Source: Gammaproteobacteria bacterium (lineage in GTDB: Bacteria > Pseudomonadota > Gammaproteobacteria > Pseudomonadales > Azotimanducaceae). From it: a DNA stretch of 45,790 nt. Position numbers and translations under genes: made by a program. Below the pieces are notes generated by a model. The model ran no database searches, had not been told where the DNA came from, and saw only the letters and a list, made by a program, of their open reading frames with translations. The DNA lies in contig JASJXV010000010.1 of NCBI GenBank assembly GCA_030123805.1, positions 1-45,790 on the forward strand, read 5' to 3'. Below are positions 26,001-34,051 of the stretch, piece by piece. Every line of letters begins with the position of its first letter. Position 1 is the stretch's first letter.

Positions 26001-27967
26001 CCCTTTTCCAGGATCTTGGATTCATGAGCTTGTCTGGCAACCACTACAAGATTGGATATCAGGCTATCGTACAGTTCTCCGAAAACCAGCAGACTTTGAC
26101 ATTGCACAATAAAGTCTTCTCGAATGCTGTCATCCAGAATAACATCCAGAAGCGTCAGCTCACTCTCGTCTGAGGAACTGACTTGATCTGACTTGCGTTC
26201 AATGTAGGACCACAGGGTATCCTCAAGCAGCCGTCTGTTGATCTGAATATTCGTTTGATCTGAATCCGCGGCTTCCGCCAATTCCCTGGTGAGACCGGAA
26301 ATGTTCTGATCTGACAACAATGCCGGGTCGTAAAGAGACGCTCCCTCCAGAATCAGATTCAGCTCAGTGATCAACTCGCTGTAGATAAAGGCTTCTGATT
26401 TTTGCGACAGAAAATCTGCATCAAAGAGTTTCTTTCCTTGGTAGCTGAATCTGTCCTTAACATGATTGATGAATGGGCTCTCTGCATCGGCCATTGCGCT
26501 CAATAACCCCTGGACGTTTTTGACCTCCTCCACCTGCAGCAGGAAACAGGTGTTATGGTAGTTCTGCAGATAGTCAATCAGTGCCTCCAGGTTATCCTGA
26601 GCGCTGCCTTTCCAGCGATTATAGAGATGTAATCCATAGTTGAGACAGAGCTCTTTTTTTGCATCGTCATAGTTCTTTTTTGGTTCACCGAAGATAAACT
26701 GAGCAATCCGTCCCCGTTCATCATCGACTTCTGCTTTCTTTTCCAGATAGTTTTTCCAGGACTTGTTTAGCAGGTCGTCGTATAAGACTCGATCAGGATT
26801 CTGTAACCAACCGAGAAATTCGGTCCGGCGTTCCCGCTTGGCCCTCTCGGCCATTTGCCCTTTTGGAACTTCTTCAACCGATAAACGACCATACTGAGTG
26901 GTGGTAGTCGATTTGATTCTCTTCCGCAGTCCCAGGTAACGCTGGTAGCGATACGTAACTCCAAATATGCTGGGATATTCTGTGGGTGAACTGCTAAATT
27001 TCAATGATGAGCTTGCGTGTACCGCCGCCAGGGTCTCTGAAATATTCAAGTATCGATTCACGTTACGCTGATAGTGGGCGATGATCTCCGGGCTTTTGGA
27101 AACAAAATCACGGGCATTATCTTCTATAGAGAGAATGCTTGAGACTATTGCATCTCGCAAATTCCCCAGATTGGCGTCTTCTCCGGGTTCATAATCAACT
27201 ATGCCATCGATATTACCCTGCTTGTAAAGTTCGCTGGGCGATATGCCGACAAATTTTGCACATTCCTGCCACGAAAGATTGTATCTCTGATTAATAGTCG
27301 CCAGTCCCTTAGGGTGAATCGTATTGAATACGCCGGTACGCAGGCACAAGAGAATGTTACTGGCAGCCAGAGGAATTGCGCCTCCGGAGTATCCCTGCCC
27401 GATGATAATACCTACAGTAGGCACCTCGACATTACAAAATTCAGCAATCAATCGTGATATGCTATGAGCCTGATTGTTTTTGTTGGCGATTTCTCCTGCA
27501 TCCGCACCGATTGTATCCATAAAGGTGACTATGGGTAATGATCGCGTGGAGTATTCAGAAACCATCTTCGCAGCCAATTCATGATGTTCAGGCATCCACT
27601 GACCATTATTGAACTTACGGTCCTGGGTAATTAGTCCAACCCTGCGCAGTGGTCCACCGAAATCCATTTCAAGTATGACCGAATAGAAAGGTCCCTGGTC
27701 CACCTCGTCAATGAGATCACCGCCCAGAGCCCGGATAATGGCACGAGCACCCGGTCTTGATGGGTCCTCCACAGGTTGAATAACCGCTTCTACGTAGGAA
27801 TCCACATCCATGACTCTGAGCAATTCCAGCTGCCTTTCAATTTGCCAGGGATGGAGTACACCTTTTAACGCCGCTTCAGTTTCCTTTTGCGGGAAACGAG
27901 AGAAGTCTTGTGCAACACTTTCCGCGGTTAAATATAACTCGTCACCTGTGGTCGAAATTTTTCCCAT
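23057..27967 (-). CDS. Giant single-chain biotin-dependent acyl-CoA carboxylase (CTalpha-insert-CTbeta-BC-BCCP)
   Basis: This 1636-residue fusion has an AccA-like carboxyltransferase region at about 60-330 (FMDTIGADAG, GQGYSGGA near 190). A ~480-residue mostly helical insert of no recognised family spans about 340-820. An AccD-like region at about 825-1030 (CFISSGGMQTKEG, FGDCTGGAQASF) lacks the AccD zinc finger. A full biotin carboxylase spans about 1045-1505, with ATP loop HGGGGKG near 1217, RDCSVQRNNQK and EMNTRLQVEHP. The biotinyl domain carries EAMKM with biotin-accepting K1581. It should carboxylate an acyl-CoA (acetyl-CoA most likely) with bicarbonate and ATP. The domain order is the reverse of eukaryotic ACC (BC-BCCP-CTbeta-CTalpha). 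All active-site motifs look intact. Substrate is inferred. Confidence 0.88.
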   Translation of the reverse strand: MGKISTTGDELYLTAESVAQDFSRFPQKETEAALKGVLHPWQIERQLELLRVMDVDSYVEAVIQPVEDPSRPGARAIIRALGGDLIDEVDQGPFYSVILEMDFGGPLRRVGLITQDRKFNNGQWMPEHHELAAKMVSEYSTRSLPIVTFMDTIGADAGEIANKNNQAHSISRLIAEFCNVEVPTVGIIIGQGYSGGAIPLAASNILLCLRTGVFNTIHPKGLATINQRYNLSWQECAKFVGISPSELYKQGNIDGIVDYEPGEDANLGNLRDAIVSSILSIEDNARDFVSKSPEIIAHYQRNVNRYLNISETLAAVHASSSLKFSSSPTEYPSIFGVTYRYQRYLGLRKRIKSTTTTQYGRLSVEEVPKGQMAERAKRERRTEFLGWLQNPDRVLYDDLLNKSWKNYLEKKAEVDDERGRIAQFIFGEPKKNYDDAKKELCLNYGLHLYNRWKGSAQDNLEALIDYLQNYHNTCFLLQVEEVKNVQGLLSAMADAESPFINHVKDRFSYQGKKLFDADFLSQKSEAFIYSELITELNLILEGASLYDPALLSDQNISGLTRELAEAADSDQTNIQINRRLLEDTLWSYIERKSDQVSSSDESELTLLDVILDDSIREDFIVQCQSLLVFGELYDSLISNLVVVARQAHESKILEKGIIKDLVSDVLTKCAARPVFSGLASELLALQFADWIEYFAGTSRGSTFLKSVEEWKKIVYPDKSDTLFVIVSFLFEKLLPEYYQSEAGTKKYEGRINPIRIGRRKDFWNRLTIAYRDLLIQEVLAKEKSKKSATVSSFVNRFFNEFEEMNETMMTADPVNFPTLRPSIESALKNGVTPCGTITGIGNFKISAENELRVGAVISNLDFQVGCMDMAGCEKICKLLVECSRQRLPVICFISSGGMQTKEGPSVLFSMPVLNDRFTRFIRDNDLPVIVFGFGDCTGGAQASFVTHPLAQTYYFSGTDMPFAGQKVVESNLPSTATLSNYLSLTPGAMQGLVKHPFSEDLDKELRKVDPAIPLPTETVEEVVDRIMAGTLTAAGVQRLESPEVKDVVREVKKTLIHARGCTAVKLVRKAQEMGLEIVLVQSDPDMDSVPADMVSVSQKDRVVCIGGNTSDESYLNALSVLRIAEDEGVDSLHPGIGFLSEDPNFARLCLDHGINFIGPSVSSMETMGNKSNAISTTMGIGVPVVPGSHGIVNTSERAAEVADQIGYPVLIKAVHGGGGKGIQVVNRPEQIHSLFHQVTAEAKNAFGNGDIYLEKFVTSMRHIEIQILRDTLGNTKILGLRDCSVQRNNQKLMEESGSTILSSKHKKAVFEYAGKIADAVDYHGAGTVEFIYDVPNQSIYFMEMNTRLQVEHPVTEVVTGIDIVKAQFDIASGRSIKDMPIKETGYALEVRVNAEKAVVDADGSISFQPTPGEITECVLPEEPHLQQISMAAEGKIVSPFYDSLIIQIICWGSDRIDAINRMRAYLGKVTIHGICTNITLIKKILGDEEFINGEYDTDYLPRFLARIDAAELISEIEEASGIVEMSVDLESLRIEGSDEIKVVSPSTAVFYLTPSPSEPEYIAVGGIFTTEQILCQLEAMKMFTPVSLSSFSSNGEELYPSNQQYRMMRINIATGQQVNEGDLLFVIAPVQEPAAQ

Positions 27968-28198
27968 ATATCTACACCTTTACAAAGTCGCAGTTCCATT
28001 ATTCCCGTCTTTGCATCGAAAATATACACTCGGATTCGGTGCCAATCGAATCATCCAGCGAAAGAGCGATAGTTTATCAGACTCGCCTGATTTACCTGTA
28101 GTTCCCGGAGATGAATGGATATTTTCAGGCTCAACTGCAGTAATGGTGCGCCCCGGTGATGCGTCTTCTTGAAGGTACGTCCGTAAAACATCAGGCGC

Positions 28199-28258
28199 CT
28201 GTCCGAGAACAGACGGGGTCGCCAGGACGGGGTCGCCCAGACTAATCTACTACAACCC
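28199..28258. repeat. Dispersed intergenic repeat, copy 3
   Basis: This copy aligns with 20272-20330. Its centre contains two near-identical 14-base units, AGACGGGGTCGCCA and GGACGGGGTCGCCC (28211-28238). It lies between fumA and the carboxylase gene. The rest of 27968-28260 shows no gene. Confidence 0.65.
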
Positions 28259-28260
28259 AA

Positions 28261-29784
28261 TTAGGCGTCAGCCAACGGTATCTTACCGATCTTCGACTGC
28301 CACAATCCGGGTCCGGTCTGGTGTACCGATTCTCCTTTCGAATCCACCGCTACCGTGACGGGCATATCTTCCACCTCAAACTCATGAATGGCTTCCATGC
28401 CAAGGTTTTCAAAAGCGACGACTCTTGAAGCACGAATAGCTTTGGATACAAGGAATGCTGCGCCGCCAACTGCCATCAGGTAAACAGCCTTGTGATTTCG
28501 AATCGACTCAATCGCCACTGGACCACGCTCGGCCTTACCAATCATGCCCATCAATCCGGTCTTCTCCAGCATCATCTCGGTAAAGCCATCCATTCTTGTG
28601 GCTGTAGTTGGCCCTGCAGGCCCCACGATTTCATCACCTACAGGATCCACCGGACCCACGTAGTAGATAAATCGCCCCTTGAAATCCACTCCCTCAGGAA
28701 GCTCTTCTCCATTTTCAAACAGATCCCTGATTCTCTTGTGGGCTGCATCGCGCCCCGTCAACATTTTACCGGACAACAGGAGTGTTTCCCCGGTTTTCCA
28801 GGATTCCACATCCTGCTGGGTTACCGTATCCAGATTTACTTTACGGGTACCAGATCCAGCTTCCCACACTATCTGCGGCCAGTCCTCCAGGCTCGGTGGA
28901 ACCAGTTCAGCCGGACCGGATCCATCCAGAATAAAGTGGATATGTCGCGAAGCGGCGCAGTTTGGAATCATGGCGACCGGCAAATTTGCCGCATGGGTCG
29001 GATAATCCAACACTTTCACATCAAGAACTGTGGTGAGCCCCCCTAACCCTTGTGCACCGATTCCAAGAGCATTGACCTTATCGTAGAGTTCTAATCGAAG
29101 TTCTTCAGCTCGATTGGATGCTCCCCTGACTTGCAGTTCGTGTATGTCGACAGCATCCATCAGTGATTTCTTGGCCATCATCATGGCCTTTTCGGCCGTG
29201 CCACCAATTCCTATGCCTAACATGCCAGGAGGACACCAACCGGCCCCCATTGTCGGCACGGTCTTCAGCACCCAATCCACCACGCTATCGGCAGGATTTA
29301 ACATCACGAATTTGGCTTTTGCTTCCGATCCGCCCCCCTTGGCTGCCACTTGTATACTCACCTTGTCGCCGGGAACTATACTTGTGTGTATTACAGCAGG
29401 TGTGTTGTCGCCAGTATTTTTGCGGATTCCGGCAGGATCATCGAGAATTGAAGCCCTCAATATATTATCCGGCAGCCGGTAAGCCCTGCGCACACCCTCA
29501 TTAATCATCTCTTCCAGCGAACAATCGGTTTCCCACTGCACCTGCATGCCGACCTCGACGAATACCACAACAATGCCCGTATCCTGACAAATCGGTCTTT
29601 TCCCCTCGGCACACATTCTGGAATTTATGAGTATTTGCGCCAGGGCATCTTTGGCGGGTTGGGATTCTTCTCTTAAATAGGCCGCATGCATCGCTTGAAT
29701 GAAATCCACTGGATGGTAGTAGGATATGTACTGCAGTGCATCCTGAACGCTCTGAATCAAATCATCTTTTTTGATCAGGTTCAT
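28261..29784 (-). CDS. fumA: Class I (iron-sulfur) fumarate hydratase
   Basis: This 507-residue single-chain class I fumarase interconverts fumarate and malate in the TCA cycle. Candidate [4Fe-4S] cysteines are in PICQDTG, GAGWCPPG and PNCAASRHIHF. The C-terminal beta-type domain contains GPTTATRMDGF. Length is near E. coli FumA (548). A GAGGG sequence lies upstream of the ATG. This fumarase is oxygen-sensitive in E. coli. It is followed by the carboxylase on the same strand about 290 bases away, probably as a separate unit. Confidence 0.93.
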   Translation of the reverse strand: MNLIKKDDLIQSVQDALQYISYYHPVDFIQAMHAAYLREESQPAKDALAQILINSRMCAEGKRPICQDTGIVVVFVEVGMQVQWETDCSLEEMINEGVRRAYRLPDNILRASILDDPAGIRKNTGDNTPAVIHTSIVPGDKVSIQVAAKGGGSEAKAKFVMLNPADSVVDWVLKTVPTMGAGWCPPGMLGIGIGGTAEKAMMMAKKSLMDAVDIHELQVRGASNRAEELRLELYDKVNALGIGAQGLGGLTTVLDVKVLDYPTHAANLPVAMIPNCAASRHIHFILDGSGPAELVPPSLEDWPQIVWEAGSGTRKVNLDTVTQQDVESWKTGETLLLSGKMLTGRDAAHKRIRDLFENGEELPEGVDFKGRFIYYVGPVDPVGDEIVGPAGPTTATRMDGFTEMMLEKTGLMGMIGKAERGPVAIESIRNHKAVYLMAVGGAAFLVSKAIRASRVVAFENLGMEAIHEFEVEDMPVTVAVDSKGESVHQTGPGLWQSKIGKIPLADA

Positions 29785-29845
29785 CTGCCATGGCCCTCTT
29801 TTGAGTGTTACAACAACCTGTATATTTTACCAAGCGGGAGGTTTT

Positions 29846-29989
29846 ATGATATTAACACGATTGCAAAACCAGGCCGTTCGCCGGTCTGATTACGGCAAAA
29901 AAGCCACTGGCGACAGGGCTCCACAAGCGGGGTCAATTCAAGGGGGAAATAAAGGCAAGGTCCCGCTGCTATCCCACAGATCGGTCTAA
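29846..29989 (+). CDS. Possible 47-residue basic small protein
   Basis: An ATG at 29846 is preceded by GGGAGG with about 4 bases spacing and opens a 47-codon frame ending in TAA at 29987-29989. The peptide is rich in Arg, Lys and Gly, with no hydrophobic helix and no known family. A TTGAGT / TATTTT pair lies upstream at about 29802-29829. It is antisense to the fumA leader, so it may be spurious. Confidence 0.2.
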   Translation: MILTRLQNQAVRRSDYGKKATGDRAPQAGSIQGGNKGKVPLLSHRSV

Positions 29990-30010
29990 CCAGCTGAGCT
30001 CGATCGACGT
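29985..30010 (-). other. tRNA D-arm-like remnant
   Basis: On the minus strand the sequence AGCTCAGCTGGTTAGA matches 16 of 16 bases of the D-arm of many bacterial tRNAs. However, the D-stem partner reads GACC rather than GAGC, and no anticodon stem or T-arm can be folded around it. Flanking GATCG/CGATC arms make it a hairpin. It looks like a decayed tRNA fragment or a coincidence. Confidence 0.3.
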
Positions 30011-30047
30011 GTTTGTAGAACAGCAGTGGGAATCATCCCTTTTAATC

Positions 30048-30530
30048 TTAAGAGTAAATCATGCGTATAAGCGATTCTGCAACACAGGCAGGTTTCTCCT
30101 CGCCCTCCACCTCTATCGTTACCTGTCGCTTTAGTTGAATCGTGTTCGGATCTTTCAGTTCGGCAGAAAGCAGAACCTGCCGGGCACGAATCTTCGAATT
30201 CACTTTGACCGGTGACGGAAATCGAACCCTATCCAAACCGTAATTGACGCCCATAACAACCCCCTGCAGAGCCTCGGGTTTACGGGGAGGGATGCTTGCA
30301 CCGAGTGGGACGATCAATGACAGCGTCAGGAAACCGTGCGCAATGGTAACCTTGTAGGGTGACAGTTGGGCGGACTTTTCCGGATCAACATGTATGAACT
30401 GATGGTCATCTGTGGCATCTGCGAAAATATTGATGCGATCCTGATCCACTTCCATCCACTCACTTACGCCTTCTTCCTCGCCCTCATAACTCGCGAAAAT
30501 TTCAAGTGCCGTTTCTGCATTTGTAGCCAT
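30048..30530 (-). CDS. MaoC-family (R)-specific enoyl-CoA hydratase
   Basis: This 160-residue hotdog-fold hydratase has the active-site region FADATDDHQFIHVD, with the Asp-x4-His dyad and HGFLTLSLI typical of MaoC/PhaJ proteins. It hydrates trans-2-enoyl-CoA to (R)-3-hydroxyacyl-CoA. The start is the ATG at 30530, preceded by GGAG at 7-base spacing; an ATG at 30548 is upstream in frame. The neighbouring thiolase and FabY genes suggest acyl-chain metabolism. Confidence 0.9.
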   Translation of the reverse strand: MATNAETALEIFASYEGEEEGVSEWMEVDQDRINIFADATDDHQFIHVDPEKSAQLSPYKVTIAHGFLTLSLIVPLGASIPPRKPEALQGVVMGVNYGLDRVRFPSPVKVNSKIRARQVLLSAELKDPNTIQLKRQVTIEVEGEEKPACVAESLIRMIYS

Positions 30531-30863
30531 AAAATTTCTCCATTTCATTTAACAAGCATTAAAATTGGCTCTGTCCCAGAATAACACATTCCGGTGAGAT
30601 TCTTATGGCACCCGTGGCAGATAGCAGGCAAATTTGATTTATCAGGCCACCCTGAATAGGATGCCAACTGACTTTTGATGACCTGCCAGACAAGTGACTT
30701 TATTAGCCAGTTCCTGTCCGGGTGCAGCCCACCGGAAACTGCTAAAATAGAACAGAGCATGCAACACATCAAGAACTGTTAGGCGTATTAATCAACCACT
30801 CGGCAATAACCACCTCGGACTTCGAATTCGGACAAGAATAAGCAAATTACGGAGATTACCCGC
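30531..30863. other. Divergent intergenic region of maoC and thiolase genes, with a hairpin repeat
   Basis: This 333-base region has no convincing gene. At 30715-30737 it holds CTGTCCGGGTGCAGCCC followed by ACCGGA. This folds as TCCGG(G)TG/CACCGGA and recurs, with two base changes, at 45718-45740. Thiolase transcription probably starts downstream of this hairpin. Confidence 0.55.
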
Positions 30864-32042
30864 ATGCATGATTCAGTTTATATAGCCGCCGGTGCCCGTA
30901 CGCCAATGGGAGCGTTGCAAGGTTGTTTCGCAGATGTTTCTGCAACCGAATTGGGAGCGGTTGCAGTCCGTGATGCTATAAAAAAAGCCAACCTCCTGGG
31001 TGAGGATATTCAGGAAGTCATCATGGGTTGTGTGCTACCAGCAGGATTACGACAAGGCCCGGCTCGCCAGGCAGCGATGGATGCCGGTATCCCGGTTGAA
31101 GCCGGTGCTACCACCATCAATAAACTTTGTGGCTCAGGCATGAAAGCCGCCATGCTGGCTCACGATTTGATCAAGGCTGGCACTAATCAGATCATGGTAG
31201 CCGGAGGCATGGAGAGCATGACCAATGCACCTTACCTGCTGAGCAAGGCCAGAGGCGGGCTTCGAATGGGTCATAAGGAAATTCAGGACTCAATGTTCAC
31301 CGATGGCCTTGAGGATGCCAAAACAGGGCGCCTGATGGGCGCATTCGCTCAACAGGTCGCCGATCAATACCAACTCACACGAGAAGCAATGGATGCTTTT
31401 GCTATTCAATCATTGCAGCGCGCACAAGCCGCTATGGCAGATGGCAGTCTCGAAGCCGAGATAGCCCCGGTCATTGTAAAAACCCGCAAGGCCGAGACGA
31501 CTATCAAGGATGATGAACAACCAGGCAATGCCAACCTGGAAAAAATTCCACTTCTGAAACCCGCTTTCAAGAAGGATGGTACCGTAACTGCTGCCAATTC
31601 AAGTTCTATCTCTGATGGTGCCTCAGCGCTGGTGTTGATGAGCGAAGCGGCGGTCATTGAGCGCGGCATCAATCCGGCGGCAAGAATCGTCGCTCATTCG
31701 ACCCATTCCAGGCATCCATCCGAATTTACCATTGCACCCATCGGGGCAGTCGAAAATCTGTTACAGAAAACTGGCTGGGATAAAGACGAAGTTGATCTTT
31801 TTGAAATAAACGAAGCTTTTGCCATGGTCACCATGCTGGCAATCAAAGAGCTGAGCCTGGATCCCATGAAAGTAAACATTTATGGTGGCGCCTGCGCACA
31901 GGGTCACCCTATCGGTTCTACGGGTTCCCGTCTCATTGTCACCCTGGTGCATGCCCTGCAAAGCCAGGGTAAGAAGAAAGGTATTGCCTCTCTATGTATC
32001 GGCGGTGGTGAAGCCACGGCAATAGCTGTAGAGTTAATCTGA
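30864..32042 (+). CDS. Acetyl-CoA C-acetyltransferase (thiolase II)
   Basis: This 392-residue thiolase has the catalytic set at the classic positions: C89 in KLCGSGMKA, H348 in GHPIGSTG and C378 in CIGGGEA. It joins two acetyl-CoA to acetoacetyl-CoA or the reverse. GGAG (30849-30853 region) precedes the ATG. Downstream, 98 bases away on the same strand, is fabY; MaoC is divergent. It could serve polyhydroxyalkanoate synthesis or fatty-acid and amino-acid breakdown; no phaB/phaC is in view. Confidence 0.94.
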   Translation: MHDSVYIAAGARTPMGALQGCFADVSATELGAVAVRDAIKKANLLGEDIQEVIMGCVLPAGLRQGPARQAAMDAGIPVEAGATTINKLCGSGMKAAMLAHDLIKAGTNQIMVAGGMESMTNAPYLLSKARGGLRMGHKEIQDSMFTDGLEDAKTGRLMGAFAQQVADQYQLTREAMDAFAIQSLQRAQAAMADGSLEAEIAPVIVKTRKAETTIKDDEQPGNANLEKIPLLKPAFKKDGTVTAANSSSISDGASALVLMSEAAVIERGINPAARIVAHSTHSRHPSEFTIAPIGAVENLLQKTGWDKDEVDLFEINEAFAMVTMLAIKELSLDPMKVNIYGGACAQGHPIGSTGSRLIVTLVHALQSQGKKKGIASLCIGGGEATAIAVELI

Positions 32043-32140
32043 CCGCTTAACCGTTTGTGATCAGCGCTGGCTTTCCCCGGGTAGTAAAACGTAGAATGTC
32101 ACAGTCATCCGGTGCCATGAATAAAAAAGGAGCACTTTAA

Positions 32141-34018
32141 TTGTCTCGGCTACCTCTGATAGTTGGGTTTGGCGGCATAAGTCCTGCCGGGCGCAGTTCC
32201 TCACATCACGGTTATCGACGTCTTGTCATCGATACGTTGACAAAGGACAAAGCCGATCATACCTATAGTAGCCTGGCTGCTCTTATGGGCATTCAGCAGG
32301 AACCCCTGACGGATGATAAACGTCAGTTTATAAAAGATCACACGCTGATTCGAAAGATGGAAACCAATCTGTTCGATGCCAGCGCAATTTATATGCAAAA
32401 AACGGCTGTCCTGGCGTCCAGAGACAATGAACCTGTTTCCTTCACCCTGGCGCGAAAACATTTGCCCGGTGTTATTCCAACGACCTGGCAGGTTCAAGAT
32501 CTTGATCGGGATACCTCCGGTGACGGTCGGGTGTTGGTGGAGACATCAGAACCTTTGCACGTACTATTTCCGGACTATCGAAATTCCAAGGTACATTCAG
32601 GAGGACAATTGCCCACCGGATTCGATCCGGAATCACTCTATCAATCCCGCCATCACCCAAGAGGTTTACAGCTAACCGTCTACGGTGCATCCGATGCAAT
32701 TCAGTCTTTAGGCATCGACTGGGACCTGATCAGACAACGAGTCCCTGCCGATCAAATCTCGGTGTATGCGAGTAGTGCAATGGGGCAGTTAGATACCTAT
32801 GGTTCCGGCGGCATGCTGCAGTCCGAATTGTTAGGGAAAAGAATCACATCCAAGAATTGTCCATTGGGCTTGTCCGAAATGCCCGCAGATTTTGTCAACG
32901 CATATATTCTGGGCAATATTGGTACAACTGCTGCGAATATTGGCGCCTGCGCTACACTGTTGTACAACTTGCGACAGGGATTCAACGATATCAGGTCAGG
33001 TAAGTACCGCGTCGTGGTAGTTGGGTCAAGTGAAGCGCCGCTTATTCCGGAAGTCATTGAAGGCTACCGCACTATGGGTGCATTGGCTGAGGATAAAGTG
33101 CTGCTCAGTCTGGAAGGTCTAGAGGACGGTGAACCAGACTATCGCAGAGCTTGTCGACCCTTTTCGGATAACTGCGGTTTCACCCTGGCTGAAGGAGCAC
33201 AATTCTTCGTTCTTTTTGACGATGAATTGGCTCTGGAGTTAGGCGCTACAATTTACGCATCAGTCGCTGATGTATTTGTAAACGCGGATGGATTCAAAAA
33301 GTCAATTCCGAGTCCGGGCATTGGCAACTATGTAACGATGGGCAAGGCTATTGGTCTGGTGAGATCAATCATCGGAGACAGGGCCCTTGCTAACAGGACC
33401 TTTATTCATGCCCATGGTACCGGTACTCCTCAAAACCGGGTCACCGAGTCGCACATCATCAATGAAATGGCGATCAAATTCGGACTGGAAAACTGGCCGG
33501 TCGCAGCCATAAAAAGTTACGTGGGTCATACCCTGGCAAGCGCTTCCGGAGATCAGTTGGCCGCGGCTCTGGGCTTATGGGAGGATGGTATTATTCCGGG
33601 AATTAAGACCATCGACCATGTCGCGGATGATGTATACAACTCGCATTGCAACTTTCTAATGGATGATCTGGAAGTTGGTGCCGATTCCATGGATGCCATA
33701 TTTATAAACGCGAAGGGATTCGGCGGCAATAACGCCACAGCCGCTATCCTGTCACCACATTTTACCACCAGAATGTTGGAGAAAAGGTACGGCAAAAAAG
33801 CCTTGATCAGGCATGCCGGATTGAACGAATCGGTCAGAGAAAAAACCGCACAGTACGACCTTGACACAATAGCAGGCAAAACTGCCCCCATCTATCACTT
33901 CGGGAAAGATGTGGTTGACGGGCATGAGCTGGAATTGACCACCACTCAAATCATCGTGCCGGGATACGATAAGCCAATCAGTATTGACATACCAAATCCA
34001 TACGAAGACATGGTTTGA
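32141..34018 (+). CDS. fabY: FabY-type beta-ketoacyl-ACP synthase
   Basis: This 625-residue long ketoacyl synthase is similar in start (MSRLPLIVGFGGISPAGRSS) and length to FabY of Pseudomonas. FabY condenses acetyl-CoA with malonyl-ACP to start fatty-acid synthesis in place of FabH. The Cys-His-His triad is C270 (GACATLL), H425 (HAHGTGT) and H463 (YVGHTLAS). The start codon is TTG at 32141, supported by AGGAG at 32128-32132 with 8-base spacing. The nearby giant acyl-CoA carboxylase would make its malonyl donor, if its substrate is acetyl-CoA. Confidence 0.88.
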   Translation: MSRLPLIVGFGGISPAGRSSSHHGYRRLVIDTLTKDKADHTYSSLAALMGIQQEPLTDDKRQFIKDHTLIRKMETNLFDASAIYMQKTAVLASRDNEPVSFTLARKHLPGVIPTTWQVQDLDRDTSGDGRVLVETSEPLHVLFPDYRNSKVHSGGQLPTGFDPESLYQSRHHPRGLQLTVYGASDAIQSLGIDWDLIRQRVPADQISVYASSAMGQLDTYGSGGMLQSELLGKRITSKNCPLGLSEMPADFVNAYILGNIGTTAANIGACATLLYNLRQGFNDIRSGKYRVVVVGSSEAPLIPEVIEGYRTMGALAEDKVLLSLEGLEDGEPDYRRACRPFSDNCGFTLAEGAQFFVLFDDELALELGATIYASVADVFVNADGFKKSIPSPGIGNYVTMGKAIGLVRSIIGDRALANRTFIHAHGTGTPQNRVTESHIINEMAIKFGLENWPVAAIKSYVGHTLASASGDQLAAALGLWEDGIIPGIKTIDHVADDVYNSHCNFLMDDLEVGADSMDAIFINAKGFGGNNATAAILSPHFTTRMLEKRYGKKALIRHAGLNESVREKTAQYDLDTIAGKTAPIYHFGKDVVDGHELELTTTQIIVPGYDKPISIDIPNPYEDMV

Positions 34019-34051
34019 TGCAATGAATTAATGTTAGCTTGTACGGCAGGT

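Noticed and set aside
29900-30010. A full tRNA gene around the D-arm match
   Set aside because: Only the D-arm fits; the anticodon stem and T-arm cannot be paired and no CCA end is found.
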